From NCBI RefSeq assembly GCF_011075055.1, contig NC_058151.1:372001-436000 (forward strand): DNA of 64,000 nt. The letters are read 5' to 3'. Each line of letters begins with the position of its first letter. Position 1 is the stretch's first letter. Position numbers and translations under genes: made by a program. This document shows, piece by piece, positions 49,042-61,259 of the stretch. This stretch comes from Mangifera indica (lineage: Eukaryota; Streptophyta; Magnoliopsida; Sapindales; Anacardiaceae). The notes beneath the pieces are model-generated. The model did no database searches, had not been told where the DNA came from, and saw only the letters and a list, made by a program, of their open reading frames with translations.

Positions 49042-49288
49042 TAGGGTTGGATTCGAGTCAAGTTAAGCTCGAACTCAAGCTCGGCTTGGTTTGTATATAA
49101 CAGAGCTTGAGTTCGAGCTCGTGAAGGTCCAACTCGAATTCAGTTTGACTCGTTTTGAGCTCGAGTTTTTAACTATTTCGTTATCAAAATAATGTCATTT
49201 TAATACATATTACTTAAAACGACGTCGTTTTTAAAAATTTTTAATTAAAAAATTTGGCAAACAACTTGAGCTCGAGCTTGACTGAGCC
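49042..49288. mobile_element. hAT-type MITE, truncated by the duplication joint
   Basis: Begins TAGGGTTGGATTCGAG after ATAAGGTT and contains AACGACGTCGTT. It is the same insertion as 60387-60674 but stops at GACTGAGCC, where unit 2 begins. The right inverted repeat is missing. Confidence 0.7.
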
Positions 49289-49383
49289 TATATTATCTCT
49301 GTAATTTTGCTTCTGTTACCTTGTATGGGTGCATCTCTGGGTAATTATATTCGATTTATGTTTCTGTTTTTGCAACTGATCAG

Positions 49384-50009
49384 GCTAAGCATAATAAAGC
49401 AATCTCTCGGGACACATGGTCCCAACTATTGGAATTCGCAAAGGTAAAGTGAAGTTCGATTTACATGCCTTCTATGTGTGTTATTTTTCTCACCACAGTT
49501 CTTGAACAGTTAGAACTAGCTTGAACATGATCAATAGTAAATAGTAAATTTGAAACACTCTTATGAGCAAGTTGAAAAATTAAATAAAATAAGACCCATC
49601 TTTTTACATTTCTTTTTCTGTACATTCCCTACAGATTAGATTAAAGACTATGAGTATCTTAGCCTTTTCTTTTCTTTTTTTGCATTTTTGTTCCTTTTCC
49701 AGTAGGACCAGAGAAGCTTAGCTTTAATTTTATGTATATACATGTTTTTGGAAAGTTTCTTTTGTTCATCTTTCCTGATGTCATTTTCTAACATTAAACT
49801 CAATCATAATCAGTCTTGCTAATGCTGTTAAGTATTGGCAAGAATTCTAAAATTCTATCCTTGACTTTTGGCCTGTGATATCAATCATAATTTCTTCTCA
49901 CTAGACGGTGGATCCTGCACTATCAAATTATGATGCTGAAGGTGCCTGGCCTTATCTTATCGATGAATTTGTAGAATACTTGAACGAGAATGGCATCTCA
50001 AAATTGTGA
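49384..50009 (+). pseudogene. DCN1-like 3' fragment (exons 10-11 only)
   Basis: Copies of DCN1 exon 10 (49384-49443) and exon 11 (49905-50009, TGA) with their intron, created by the 11-kb duplication. Both exons are still open and differ by few bases (for example GAATTTGTAGAATAC against GAATTCGTCGAATAC). No promoter, start or UBA-coding exons are attached, so it cannot make a DCN1 protein. Confidence 0.92.
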
Positions 50010-51325
50010 TGAACAACTACTGCACTGGCGAATGATGCGATCAAATGAGATCATCTTTCATTAGTGTGATTGTAATCATTTCATGTTTGTTTTGGAAAAA
50101 GGAAAAACTAATAAACTCGAAAAATGTCTTCTAGCTCAAGACCTTTTATTCTGTATTGGTAATCAAGCTGTCCCAGTCAATGGGGTGCTTGATATGTGTA
50201 TGCGTTAATGACTAGTTTTCTCTTCCCTCATGCTGTGTAATTTCATTGCTTTCAGCTCTTTAAATGCTTATAATTCTTTGCAACAAGCTTTGAGGCTCTT
50301 CCAAGTTTTTTCTTAGGCTTGATATCAATTTCAACAGGAACAGGACTCGCAATTCGAAGCAGCCATAAAAGCTGGTTAATGAAAGAATAATGCTTTTGCA
50401 TGTCCAATAATGCTTTTGAAAAATGTGTTTTCTTGTGTTGAAAAAGTCAGAAGGTGATGAGTAGTGTTGTGTCATTGTATGATTGTCAAGTAATTTTAGA
50501 ATTTTTTGCTATGAAATTAACAAGTACAGTTATATCTCAAGAACAGGTTGAGATATGAAATCTCAAATGTGGTTGGAAGCTTTACTACTCTGAAAGGGCG
50601 GTTGGGTTTTGCCAAATGGGGTAACATTTTTCTTCAATAAAAATGATATGTTTACAAATCAATATTTCAGTAAGACAATTGAATAAGCATTACCAAATGC
50701 ACTGATTCAATTGTAGTGACTAAACATGAAAGTTTTAATGAGACATAAAGAAATGATCCACAAGAATGAGTGGATTTGAGTTGACTTGAATTCAAATAAA
50801 AGTTACTTTGAGTTTGGCTCAAATTTAAAATAGTTAGTTCAAGTTTGGTTTATTAAAATTGGTGAATAGAAATACCAAATAAAGTGAATAATAATACTAG
50901 AAATGGAGAACAATCAACGAGAAAAAGATAATTGTTAAAAAAAAAAGAATCAATAGAGAAAAAGAAAAAGAATAGGTGAGCTTTGGTGTGATGATGTTGG
51001 CAAGATTAGATTTCAAGACGAGCTCAAATTCGATGAATTAATGTTTGTTTGATTAAAACTTGACTTGAGTTTGAATCTACCATTTCCCTAGAGAGTTGAA
51101 TATAAAAATAGGTAATTTTATGACTATAAACCATAAACCGCTTTCAGGTTCTAATGATCCTAGATCCCCTAATAAATAAGTCACATATCCATAATTATCA
51201 TATCAAAGTATGTCTATAAATCTAGAGTTGATCTCCATGAAGAGAGACAGCCATTAGTAACCTTAAATTAAATTACTTTAATTTCAACTTCATTTTATAT
51301 ATTGTTGATATATATAACCTATGCC
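50010..51325. other. Non-coding DNA, copy of DCN1 3' flank
   Basis: Matches 38966-40277, including the MITE-like repeat (about 50757-51090). No gene is seen. Confidence 0.6.
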
Positions 51326-51333
51326 TATAAATA
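51326..51333 (+). promoter_or_regulatory. TATA box of defensin pseudogene a'
   Basis: TATAAATA is kept as in gene a, although the gene it serves is broken. Confidence 0.55.
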
Positions 51334-51400
51334 CAGGGTATCTTCCTTGTCACAAACCATCAACCAGAGCTTATTGCAGAGTCAAATTTAGTCTTGAATC

Positions 51401-51947
51401 GTGAAAACCAAGTTCTTCTCATCCAGTCTCTTGCTCTTGTTCCTGTTGCTTTCTGGTAAGAATACTTTCTTCTAATCTCATTTTTCATTTATCAATGTTC
51501 ACAGATTTTCAAAGAGTCGAGCAGGTTCAATTTTTTCCACTGTGCAGGAGAGGTGATGCAAGCACATGGAAGATGGTGTGCCTCACGTAGCGAAACATTC
51601 AAGGGCGTATGAATCATGAAACGCAACTGTGAAAAAGCATGCATATCAGAGGGTTTCACTAAGGGCAGATCAGATGTGTAGGGAGTATCCGAAGACACTG
51701 CATGTGCTATATGGAATGCGGCGGCGGCGGTGGCGGAGATTATCCACCCTATCCATCACCAACCCCATTTAGAGATCTCCCTCTAGAACAAGGATTGAGC
51801 ACACCTGAAGCGGTCGATGGAGAAGTAGAAACGTTTGGTAATTCTCCCGCCTCATCTGCTGAACCTTCAGAGGGGGCAAGAGCTGCAAAGGGAGAAGCTT
51901 CACAAGTGAAATTGGATAACTATAGAGTTCCTCCTCCATTCAAATAA
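51401..51947 (+). pseudogene. Defensin-type gene a' (unit 2), three lesions
   Basis: The counterpart of gene a. The start codon is changed to GTG (51401-51403), a cysteine codon at 51610-51612 has become TGA, and the CAGAT duplication with frameshift (51666-51675) is shared with gene a. The shared frameshift therefore predates the 11-kb duplication, and the other two lesions are later. Exon borders match gene a (51401-51455, 51548-51947). The tail still ends KLDNYRVPPPFK in its own frame. Confidence 0.85.
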
Positions 51948-53625
51948 GATGAAGTTTGTTCTGTTTAGCAAGTAATTTAATATTCAGCCATGCTCAAATA
52001 AGTGGCCTTTAATAATAAGAAACATATATTCCTTCTGCAAGATAAAATTTTGCCTTATTCGAAATGCTCACTCAATACAACTTATTTATGTTTATCTAAT
52101 AATCAATTTACTCGGTTCAACTCTAAAAATACTGATCTTATAACTAATTAAAAAGATTTCAGTCATAACCTGAAGTGGATTTGTCACCGATTCTGGGTTG
52201 GACTGGCTAGTCCAAGTTTTATAACACTTTTAACCATTATAAACTTTTTCCATCTTAGACTTTCAGAAGGATAGATATTAGTAGTAATGTTCTCTATTTG
52301 TGTTAAACTTGTGATAATGAAATGCGATTTCCCTTGATTCCTCATGCAAATATTACATGATAAACCAACATTTTAAAACATTCAACATATGAGAAAAATT
52401 TCCTGTGGGATATGCACAAATATATACTCATTTGATTATTCATCTATTACTCAAAGCAATAATTCTTAATATACAAATGAATAGATAAAAATTTTTGAAT
52501 TAGAGATACATAAACAAACAATTAAATCATTGAATCATTGTATGACATTTCAATTTATTTATAATACTATTATTTGTATATATTTAAGTTTAACAAAAGA
52601 ATATTATTTATCATGATTATAAAATTGTTAAACAACACACGCACGTGCACTTGTGCATGCCCACATTTATTATAGAAATTGATGGTTATAAATTCGAAAG
52701 CAACATAAGTTCATTTGACACATAATTGGTTAAATGTGATATTCTTATAATACTTTGGATTTCTTTCGATATTAAGATATGTAACTCTTTTTGTCCCTCT
52801 CTCTCTCTCCCTATGTTATTATTTTAATAACATTTATAGGTAGATTCGATTCGAGTCATTTGACATTGTTTTAACTCGAACTCGGCTCATTTGAACCCCC
52901 TTGTTGTGCCAACATTGTGATCCAAAAATAAATACGCTTATTGGCAATTCTTCTTCTTCAATGATTGCAAATTCTTAGTCGGTTATTTAATCAAGTTGAA
53001 CTTGATTTTAAACTCTTCTTGATTCAATTCAAGCTCGAGTTGACCTTTGTTCAGGTTTGCCTCTATTCGAATCAATACTAGTTAATATCTCATTTATCTA
53101 TATTAATTATATATTTTAATAAATTAAGTTTTAATATGCATTTAATATTCAAGCATTTAATAGAAACTATTTGTATAAAAAAAATTAGCCTTGTAATGAT
53201 ATGTTACTATATCAATGTATGTAACTTTATGTTTAATTTATAAATCACTTAGTCAGATAGCGATGTATCAACAGTCATATTCAAATTAATACATACTAAT
53301 ATAACCCCACATATAGTTTTATCGTAAAAAAAATTTATACAAATACTTAGTATATCTAATTATATTCACCATTAATTAACTATAATTTAATCTCAAATTT
53401 AAATAGGCCTACATCTTCCTAATAAATTATAATCTGTCCATAATTACCACGTCACAGTTGTCTAGAGCTCAACTTGTAGAGATATAGCAACTTGTCACAA
53501 AACTCTAAATGACTACTTTGTATTAATTTTATGGGTCAACTATGCCCTATTAATTAAAACTGGGTCTCTTCCTTGTCACAACCCATCAACCACTGCTTAT
53601 TGCACAGTCCAATTCAGTCTTAAGC
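51948..53625. other. Intergenic DNA between a' and b'
   Basis: Matches 40900-42576 with small indels, for example an extra CACCGATTCTGGGTTGG-like stretch at about 52186-52210. No gene is seen. Confidence 0.5.
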
Positions 53626-54294
53626 ATGGAGAGAAAGTTCTTATCATTCGTCCTCTTGCTTTCTGGTAAGAATCATCATTGTTAATCTAATTTTTAAGAG
53701 TATTTATGCATGCATTCTGGAGATAAGCTTTTTTTTTTTTTTTGGTTTTTTAAAGAAAAATAAAAACAATTGCACCAGATTGCTTTTACACCTATTGATG
53801 TTCTGATTTTTTTAATGATATTTTGATGTATGTTTTAAAGCATGCAGAAGAGATGGTGCCAAACACATGCAATGTGGTGTTCCGCACGTAGCAGAACATT
53901 CAGGGGAATATGCATCTTGAGTCGAAGCTGTCAAACAGCGTGCCTATCGGAGGGTTTCTCTTACGGCCGATGTAAATTGGGATTTATGGGTAGACACTGC
54001 AGGTGCTATAAGGATTGTGGTGGTGAAGGGGGAGGAGGTGGAGGTGGTAGTGGTGGAGGAGATTATCCACCAGGCGGCGGAGATTACTCTCCAGGGCAGA
54101 TTTTGATCACTGCCGAAACTGTTGACGAAGATGCAACAACGGCATTTGGTTTAGAGAGTAGATATCAGCCTGACTCTTCGGCGAAATCTGCACTAGGGTC
54201 GCCAAATGCTCCCGCCTCATCTGCTGGACCTTCGGAGGGGGCGTCATCAGAAGCTTCGGATTCAACATATATCAAGCAAGTTAAAAAACTATAA
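53626..54294 (+). pseudogene. Defensin-type gene b' (unit 2), frameshifted and 3'-replaced
   Basis: Exon 1 (53626-53665) and the exon 2 acceptor (53847) are kept. An extra C at about 53859 shifts the frame and brings a TAG at 53889, right after the expected first cysteine. The defensin frame itself, with all eight cysteines and the Gly linker, is still open when read from an ATG at 53842, but without a signal peptide. The C-terminal KLDNYELPPPFK of gene b is replaced, through a deletion, by DSTYIKQVKKL and a stop at 54294. It is either dead, or makes an unexported product if an inner start is used. Confidence 0.82.
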
Positions 54295-55070
54295 ATGAAA
54301 TAAAATAAAATATTCCATTTAACATTAATTGAAGATAATTATTAAGGAGTTCAAATTTAAAATAATTGTGAATTTCCATAGAAGAGATTATATATATAAA
54401 CATAATATTACATAGAAGGAAAATCAATTCCCTTGTTTGGTTTGAAAAATTAAATAAAAGTATGAGTTAAAAATGGGAATATAGCAGCATAAATAATATG
54501 CTATAGTGTTCTTAACAAGGTTTTAAGACTCGAATCATATGTTAACCTAGTTAAAGAGCCAATCTATAAGTTGATCAATTTACTCAGAGTAATTACATTA
54601 ACATGATATATATTAATCTTACGGTTGAATCATAAGTTGACTTTATTGATGTTGGTTCAACCTCAAATAACTTAAATCCAATAGTTGAAACGAGTTTGAG
54701 TATTTTAATAGGCTAAATTTGGGCTTAGATTTAGATTTGAGTAACAGGCGTGAGTTTTAAAACAATGATTGTTAAGAAAAAAATTTATAATAATGATTTA
54801 AAATTATAAATTTTATATAAAATTCTAAGTAATTTATCGACACATTTTTCATAAAATAGTAAATTGATAAATACTATAACATCAACATATATATCCCATT
54901 TATCCAATTAAAAAATAAACTTTTAAGGTAATATGAAATGATTTTATTACTATCATTACCTAGATAATAAGAAATCTACCACAGATATTAGTCTTAATGA
55001 CACATTAATAAAGTAATTAAATACATTCCTTGCATAAATACATTGTCAATTAATGTATGTCCTCTATGAC
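54295..55070. other. Intergenic DNA between b' and c'
   Basis: AT-rich, matching 43300-44100. No gene is seen. Confidence 0.5.
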
Positions 55071-55078
55071 TATAAATA
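55071..55078 (+). promoter_or_regulatory. TATA box of defensin gene c'
   Basis: TATAAATA lies 75 bp before the ATG at 55146, the same spacing as gene c. Confidence 0.7.
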
Positions 55079-55145
55079 CAGGGTCTATTGCATGTCACAA
55101 AGCATCAACCACTGCTGATTGCACAGTCAAATTTAGTCTTGAATC

Positions 55146-55992
55146 ATGGAAACCAAGTTCTTCTCATTCATTCTCTTGCCCTTGCTATTGTTGCTTTTTG
55201 GTAAGATTAATTTCTTCTAATCTCATTTTTCATTTATCGATGTTCCGAGATTTTCAAAGAGTTAAGCAGGTTCAATTTTTACCCTCTGCAGGAGAGTTGA
55301 TGCAAGCACATGGAAGATTGTGTTCCTCACCTAGTGAAACATTCAAGGGCATATGCATCATGAAGCCCAAATGTGAACAAGCATGCATATCGGAGGGTTT
55401 CATTATGGGCAGCTGCGAAGTTTTCCGAAGACGCTGCATCTGCTATAAGATTTGTGGTGGTGGCAGTGGCGGCGGTAAAGCTCCTGCCCCCTCTCCACAA
55501 TCTCCCCATCATCATTATGGTAAAGCTCTTGCCCAATCTCCTGAGGGATCAATAATTGATAATAAACACCATCATCATCATAAGACTCCTACCCCCTCTC
55601 CACAATCTCCCCATCATCATCACAGTAAAACTTCTGCCCACTCTCTTGAAGGATCAATAACTGATAATAAGCACCATCATCATCATCATCATAAGGCTCC
55701 TAGCCCCTCTCCACAATCTCCCCATCATCATCATGGTAAAGCTCCTACCCACTTTCCTGAGGGATCAATAACCGATAATAAACATCATCATCATCATCAT
55801 CACCACAAGGCTCCTACCCCCTGTCCACAATCTCCCCATCATCATCATGGTAAAACTCATATCTACTTCCCTGAGGAATCAATAAGTGATAACGAACACC
55901 ATCATCATCACCATAAGGCTCCTATCCCTTTTCTTGAGGGATCAAAACACCATCATCATGGTAAGGCTCCGGATGATTTTGTGAGCTATTAA
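55146..55992 (+). CDS. Defensin fused to a His-cluster, Pro/Ser-rich tail (gene c')
   Basis: Exons 55146-55200 and 55292-55992 give 251 residues, with the same layout as gene c: signal peptide METKFFSFILLPLLLLLF, eight-cysteine defensin domain (spacing 10-5-3-9-6-1-3), GGGSGGGKAPAPSP linker and a His-cluster tail of about 170 residues. Changes in the defensin domain include GGLCFSPS to GRLCSSPS and GSCEGFRRR to GSCEVFRRR. In the tail the His runs are 5, 7, 8 and 6 against 5, 6, 10 and 6 in gene c, so the CAT tracts have slipped while the frame stayed open. Tail cysteine position differs (TPCPQSPHHHH here). Both copies being open, while a' and b' decay, suggests selection or a recent event. 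A secreted, possibly metal-binding antimicrobial protein is inferred. Confidence 0.88.
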
Positions 55993-56588
55993 TCTCCTGC
56001 CGCATCCGTTGAGCCTCGAAAAGTGATATATGAAGTAGCTCGTTCGTTTTGTATCTCATAATGAGCAATATTATTAGTGTATCAGTGCTTTCTAATCACT
56101 TTGGCTTGTTATAATAACTGTGACCTTTTCCAAATTAATGAGAAAACGATATATTCCGGCCTTCTGCAATTTATTTTTATACTGAGCCATGCATGTATGT
56201 TCAATCTTTCATATGGTCACTATACATCTTAATTATATATATTTATGTCATTATTAATTAATGGCTCTACAATAAAATGAACAATATTATATTCATTTTG
56301 TATCTAATCTTAATTACAGTAGTGATATATATATATATATATTCATGAAAGTTGCAACAGATTGAAGAGCTGGAACATTTCTTACACAAATTCACAACAT
56401 TTGTTAAGCAAAATCCTACATTGAAATAAGATGAGAAGACAATCAATTTAAATGAAAATAAAAAAATAATAACCTCAAAAAGATAATTTGGAAGATAAAA
56501 GATGAAACTTTATATATAAAAGAATATGAATTCAAACTTTATTTTACACTAAATGTAATTGTAGACAAAAAATGAGAATACTGAATCT

Positions 56589-57790
56589 TTACACCAAGAA
56601 TACGTGTTGTTGAATCTTAATCGATACTGCTATACACATTCCTTCGCTTGCCAACAATTCCCTATTTCCCAAAATTACTTCAAATTTTTTATTTCCCATA
56701 ATAGGTAGATTAAGCTTTGAAATGACTCTTGATTGAATAAAGTTCTGTACTGTAAGCGGAAGTGAAGACAAACTTGCAGACAATGATAAAAGAAACTAAA
56801 CAAAGTTGTATTATTTATAATGTGTTTACATGGATGAAGAAAACCATTATATAGAACATAAATTTAACAACACCCCATATTTTAAGCAACTACTTTTTAA
56901 ATAAATGTCACTAATAAAACTAATAAACACTATATTTGATCTTTCAATTAGGGTTGGATTCGAGCCGAGCCGAGCTCGGCTCACAGCCAGCTCGGGCTCA
57001 GCTTGGTCTATTTATAGCCGGCTCGAGTTCGGCTCGAGTTCGACTCAAGCTGAAATCAGCTCGCCTCGAGTTCGGCTCGTTTTTGGCTCGGCTTGTTTAC
57101 GGCTGGGCTCGGCTCATTTTTTATATCAAAACGACATCGTTTTGTGTATATATATGGATCAAAACGACGTCGTTTTGTATAAAAAATTTTTACAAAAAAT
57201 CTACCGAGCCAACCCGAGCCAGCTCGAGCTCGATCGAGTCGAGCAGAGCCCGGCTCGTTTCTGGCTCAAATCGAGCCGAGCTCGAGCTCGAGCTAGCTCG
57301 GCTCGAGTCTAGCCCTGCTTCCAATATACTCTCCAACTAATACAGTAACTAAAACCTTATTGAATGAAACTATTAACCAATCTAAGCAATATTCCAATAA
57401 CATGCACTACATCCATCCACCAACACTTGAATGGAATGATTATCGAGAAACCTTGTAAATTGCAAAGTTTGCGGATTCATAAATCTTGACATAACATTTT
57501 GACCAATATAAAGTTTATCACTCTGAATACTATTTTTTTCAACAAAGTCACTTGTAACCAACTCGAATTCATCATTTTCTAATGCAACATCATCCATATC
57601 ATTAGGTGTAATCAAAGTATGAATTGTTTGATGGCAATTATGATCAAATAGACATTGTTCATCACAATAATGATATAGGTTTTTCTCTCTTCATTCTTGT
57701 ATTTGACTATAGGTAAGACAATAAACAATTTTCTTAGGTGGATTTATATTGGTTGTATTGTTTTCACTTGAAAATTTTTTGTAACACCCA
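56589..57790 (-). mobile_element. Ty3/gypsy gag-protease relic, unit 2
   Basis: The copy of 45677-46500. Frames 56783-56589 (IQSRVISKLNLPIMG...) and 57615-57382 (QTLQFTRFLDNHSIQVLVDG) remain open, with a slightly longer protease end (CSACYWNIA). It is interrupted by the hAT-type MITE at 56949 as well as the older insertion. Inactive. Confidence 0.65.
56949..57317. mobile_element. hAT-type MITE with 8-bp target duplication (unit 2 only)
   Basis: Starts TAGGGTTGGATTCGAGCC and ends, read backwards, CAGGGCTAGACTCGAGCC. It is flanked by CTTTCAAT (56941-56948) and CTTCCAAT (57318-57325), an 8-bp duplication with one mismatch. Unit 1 has the empty site at about 46028 (GATCTTCCAATATACT), so it inserted after the 11-kb duplication. 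Inside are GAGCTCGAG palindromes and AAAACGACGTCGTTTT. There is no transposase. Confidence 0.88.
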
Positions 57791-59560
57791 CGAGCACATC
57801 TTAAAGGCAAAATTGTTATTTCATGCATGTTTATGGTCATGGTTTTTTTTTTTTAAAAAAAATTTTGGGGTAATTTAATATTTACATTGCACAAAACACA
57901 AGTCTAGAAGCAATACAACTTAGGCTCACCCTCAGGAAGGAGGATAACGATAGCTCTAATATACATGGAAGCATCCCAAAGACATGTCCAATAATTTTAA
58001 TAGTACTAAATGAAGACATATGTTTATGGTCATGGTTGAATGTGCATTAAATTAGAATTTAAAATAAGTGTTTTTATTAAGTTTTTAAGATGATGAATGA
58101 TTTTGGCTTAAAAGTGCAAACTTGTTCTTTCAATGTCATATCGATAGAATAGATAATGTGCCACATTAGAAAGTTTGAAGTGGTGCACAATAGTGCATAC
58201 CTAGGGTGCGCACCCACATATTTGGTTATGGAAAAAATCTTTAAAAAGGTCAAGCACATGATCAAGAATTATGACTTTATCCCATATTTTCATAAAGCCA
58301 TTCTTATCTCAAAGATTAAGCAAGAGAGCGAGTTTTGGTTGCAGAGGGTAGAATTCTAGTGTCTAGTGAGGTATTCCAGTTAGAGAAAAGAGAAGATAAA
58401 GTGGCATCAAATTCGTCTAGCTGAAAACCAAGTAAATAAGAGTTGTAGTTTTCGTTTCATATAGATGCTATGACTGGATTAATGTTGAGTAATGTCTGTG
58501 TTTTTTTAAGGATTAATGTGATGGATAATATCCTTACGTGATGGTCATGAAAACACATTTTAAAATCAGTTTGGTTATTTTGAGGTAGAAAAAGGACCAG
58601 TGATTTTATGTTTGAGTTAGTAAACTAATTAATAATCGGAATTTGTGAATATGTCGCCTAAAAATTTGGATTAAACTTGAATGATGATGACTAAATATGT
58701 AGCGATCTTTGCATGTTATAACTTACAAATGTGTAGTTGTGTTATAGATGATTGTGATTTGTTATTTAAAGGCTTGGTTTTTATATCTTGTTTTTCGTTA
58801 AAGTATGTAAAGACTCGGTATAATTGATAGGAAATCTTGTACGTGGTGTGGAAGCTAGGTAGAAACATGTGCTGCCTCAAGGACAACCATAACTGTGACA
58901 TGCTTGAAATTACACAAACTTATGTCATGTATGATTGTGTATGAGGTCATGTTGCTTGTACGCTTGACCTAAAGATTTTTGACAATTGGCAAACACTCGT
59001 GTGAAAGACATGCACACTCAACCACCCGTGACATGTAGATTAAGTCGTAGTAGACGATCATACACAAGGGATTATGATCATTCACAAAGTAGAAAAACAA
59101 TTATACCCCTAGAGTTTAAGTACAATTGTGAGGAGAAATTGATGATCGTCCATGGCAAAAGATGTATGCCTGTGCATAGGACATATATGCTCATATATAA
59201 TGTCACACCTTAAGGAACTTGTGCATAATGACATATGTATGCTCATGCACCTGAGCACTTAGGATCATACATAAAGTCATGGTTAGAGTTGCCTATTAAT
59301 AGCTAATCGTGCATGAAAAGAGAGGATGCATGATCGTGAGCCCAATTATGTATGACCATACACATGAGGACAATGTGAAACTAAGCTAAGTCTTAAACAC
59401 ATGCATTAATAAAGTTGTCTTGAAGGATAAAAATGACGTATAGGGTATGTAATAGTACTAAGCCATGCCTTGGGAGTGAAATCCCATTAATGAAGGCATG
59501 ATAGGAAGACTAGTAGGGTAAAAGCTATTTACCTGTGTGAGTTGAGTTAGTGGTTTGAGA
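57791..59560. other. Repetitive non-coding DNA, unit 2
   Basis: Matches 46501-48225. It keeps about 60 bp (near 58250-58315) that unit 1 has lost, which lets a short frame (58156-58359) stay open; I see no family in it. The GATCATACAC-type words recur at 58920-59350. Confidence 0.45.
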
Positions 59561-59897
59561 TGCATCTTAATAAAAGAATTTCTTTCTTTCATCCTTTTGC
59601 TCTTGTTCGTCTTGCTTTCTAGTAAGTTCTTAATCTCATTTTGATTAATTTTTTCTTAAATTCAAATTCATCTTAATAAAAGAATTTTTTTAAATATTGG
59701 TTACAACTGAAGCTATTGAATAAGAATATTTTGCTGATAATAAACACCACGACCATCATCATCATAAGGCTCTTGCCCCCTCTTCATAATCTCCTTATTA
59801 TCATAGTAAAACTTTTACCCACTCTCCTCAAGGGATCAATAACTGATAATAAACACCATTATCATCATCATTATCATAAGGCTCCTAACCATAGTTA

Positions 59898-60267
59898 GTA
59901 ATATCTTACGAAATACGATACGTATTATATGATATGATATAATACAAGTGTAAAATGATATGTATAATGAAATGTATCAAATTAATATAATACAATAGAT
60001 GTATTATATAATATGATACATATCTTATAATACGATATTTATTATCAATATGAATCGATATACTTTTTAGAGAAAATAGTGATGTAGTATAGGTGTATAT
60101 GACAATTTTTAAATTTTTAAGAATGTTTATAATATTTTCCAAAATGATCACGTGTTAATCAGCTTTTTTTATTATTTTATTTTTTTAAAGTTGTATTATA
60201 CAATACGATATGATACTTAATACATAAAATTAAGTTTTTGATATATGATATGATACGCGATTCAATT
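59898..60267. mobile_element. AT-rich MITE-like insertion in gene d' (unit 2)
   Basis: The copy of 48553-48922, with flanks ACCATAGTTA (59888-59897) and ACCATATTTC (60268-60277). Present in both units, so it is older than the duplication. Confidence 0.5.
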
Positions 60268-60386
60268 ACCATATTTCTACTTTCTCTCCACAATCTCCCC
60301 ATCACCACCATGGTAAAACTCCTACCTACTCTCCTAAGAGATCAATAATTGATAATAGACATTATCATTTTCATCATCATAAGGCT

Positions 60387-60674
60387 TAGGGCTGGATTTG
60401 AGCCGAACCGAGCTCAAGCTCAACCTCAGCTCGATTTGTATATAACAGAGCTCAAGTTTGAGCTCATGGAAGTCTAGCTTGAATTCAGCTTGACTCGTTT
60501 CGAGCTCAAGTTTTTAACTATTTCATTTAAAATGACGTCTTTTTGTATAAAAATTTTTAATTGAAAAATTTGACGAGTAGCTCGAGCTTGAGCTCGACTG
60601 AGCCTATAAAAGATTGGCTCGTTCGAGCTGAGCTTGAGTTTGAGCACGAACATACTGGTTCAAATTCAACCCTA
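60387..60674. mobile_element. hAT-type MITE with perfect 8-bp target duplication
   Basis: ATAAGGCT stands on both sides (60379-60386 and 60675-60682). The ends are inverted: TAGGGCTGGATTTGAGCC and, read backwards, TAGGGTTGAATTTGAACC. It lies inside the His-tail relic of gene d'. The breakpoint of the 11-kb duplication falls inside this element, at 60604. Confidence 0.88.
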
Positions 60675-61259
60675 ATAAGGCTCATGCCTCTTCTCCATAA
60701 TCTCTCCATCATCATCATGGTAAAACTATTGTCGACTCTCCTGAGAGATCAATAACTAATAATAAACACTATTATCATCATCATAAGACTCTTGCCCCTT
60801 CTCCATGTCTCCCCATCATTATGTTAAAACTCTTGCCCATTCTCTTGAAGGATCAATAGTTGATAATAAATACCATTATCATCATAAAGCTCTTGTCCCC
60901 TTTTCACAATCTCCATATCATCATTATGGTAAAGCTCATGCCCACTCTCCTGAAGGATTAATAATTGATAACAAATACCATCATCATCATCATCAAGACT
61001 TATGCCCTTCATCATAATCCTCCCATCATCATCATGGTAAAACTCCTACCCAATAAATAAACACCATTATTATCATGGTAAGACTCTTGTCCATTCGCTT
61101 GAGGGATCAAAACACCTTCATTATAGTAAGGCTCTTGCACATTCTCCAAAGGTGTTGACTCAGTCTCTTAATGATTTTGTGAGCTATTAATCTCTTGCCA
61201 CATTCATTTAGCCTCCAAAAGTGATATATGAAGTAGCTAGCTCATTTTGTATCTCATGA

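Larger units (their letters stand above)
49289..60604. repeat. 11-kb tandem duplication, unit 2
   Basis: Second copy of 38245-49288. At 60604 the two copies part company: GACTGAGCC goes into TATAAAAGATT here and into TATATTATCTC at 49289. The shared TATA is microhomology. Unit 2 has an extra hAT-type insertion at 56949. Confidence 0.93.
59565..61195 (+). pseudogene. Decayed His-tail gene d' (unit 2), no defensin domain
   Basis: A signal-peptide exon remnant (about 59575-59622) is followed by His-tail relics at 59740-59887, 60278-60386 and 60683-61180. An AT-rich element (59898-60267) and a hAT-type MITE (60387-60674) break it. CAT tracts are worn to CATTATCAT and stops are frequent. The end, TTTTGTGAGCTATTAATCTC, is the same as the stop region of genes c and c', proving kinship. 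No cysteine-rich domain is found between the signal exon and the tail. Confidence 0.75.

Noticed and set aside
56905..57340. Two Ser/Arg-rich frames over the hAT-type MITE
   Set aside because: Produced by the GAGCTCGAG palindromes; the element is non-coding.
60824..61015. Asp-run frame on the minus strand
   Set aside because: Antisense of the worn CAT tracts of gene d'.
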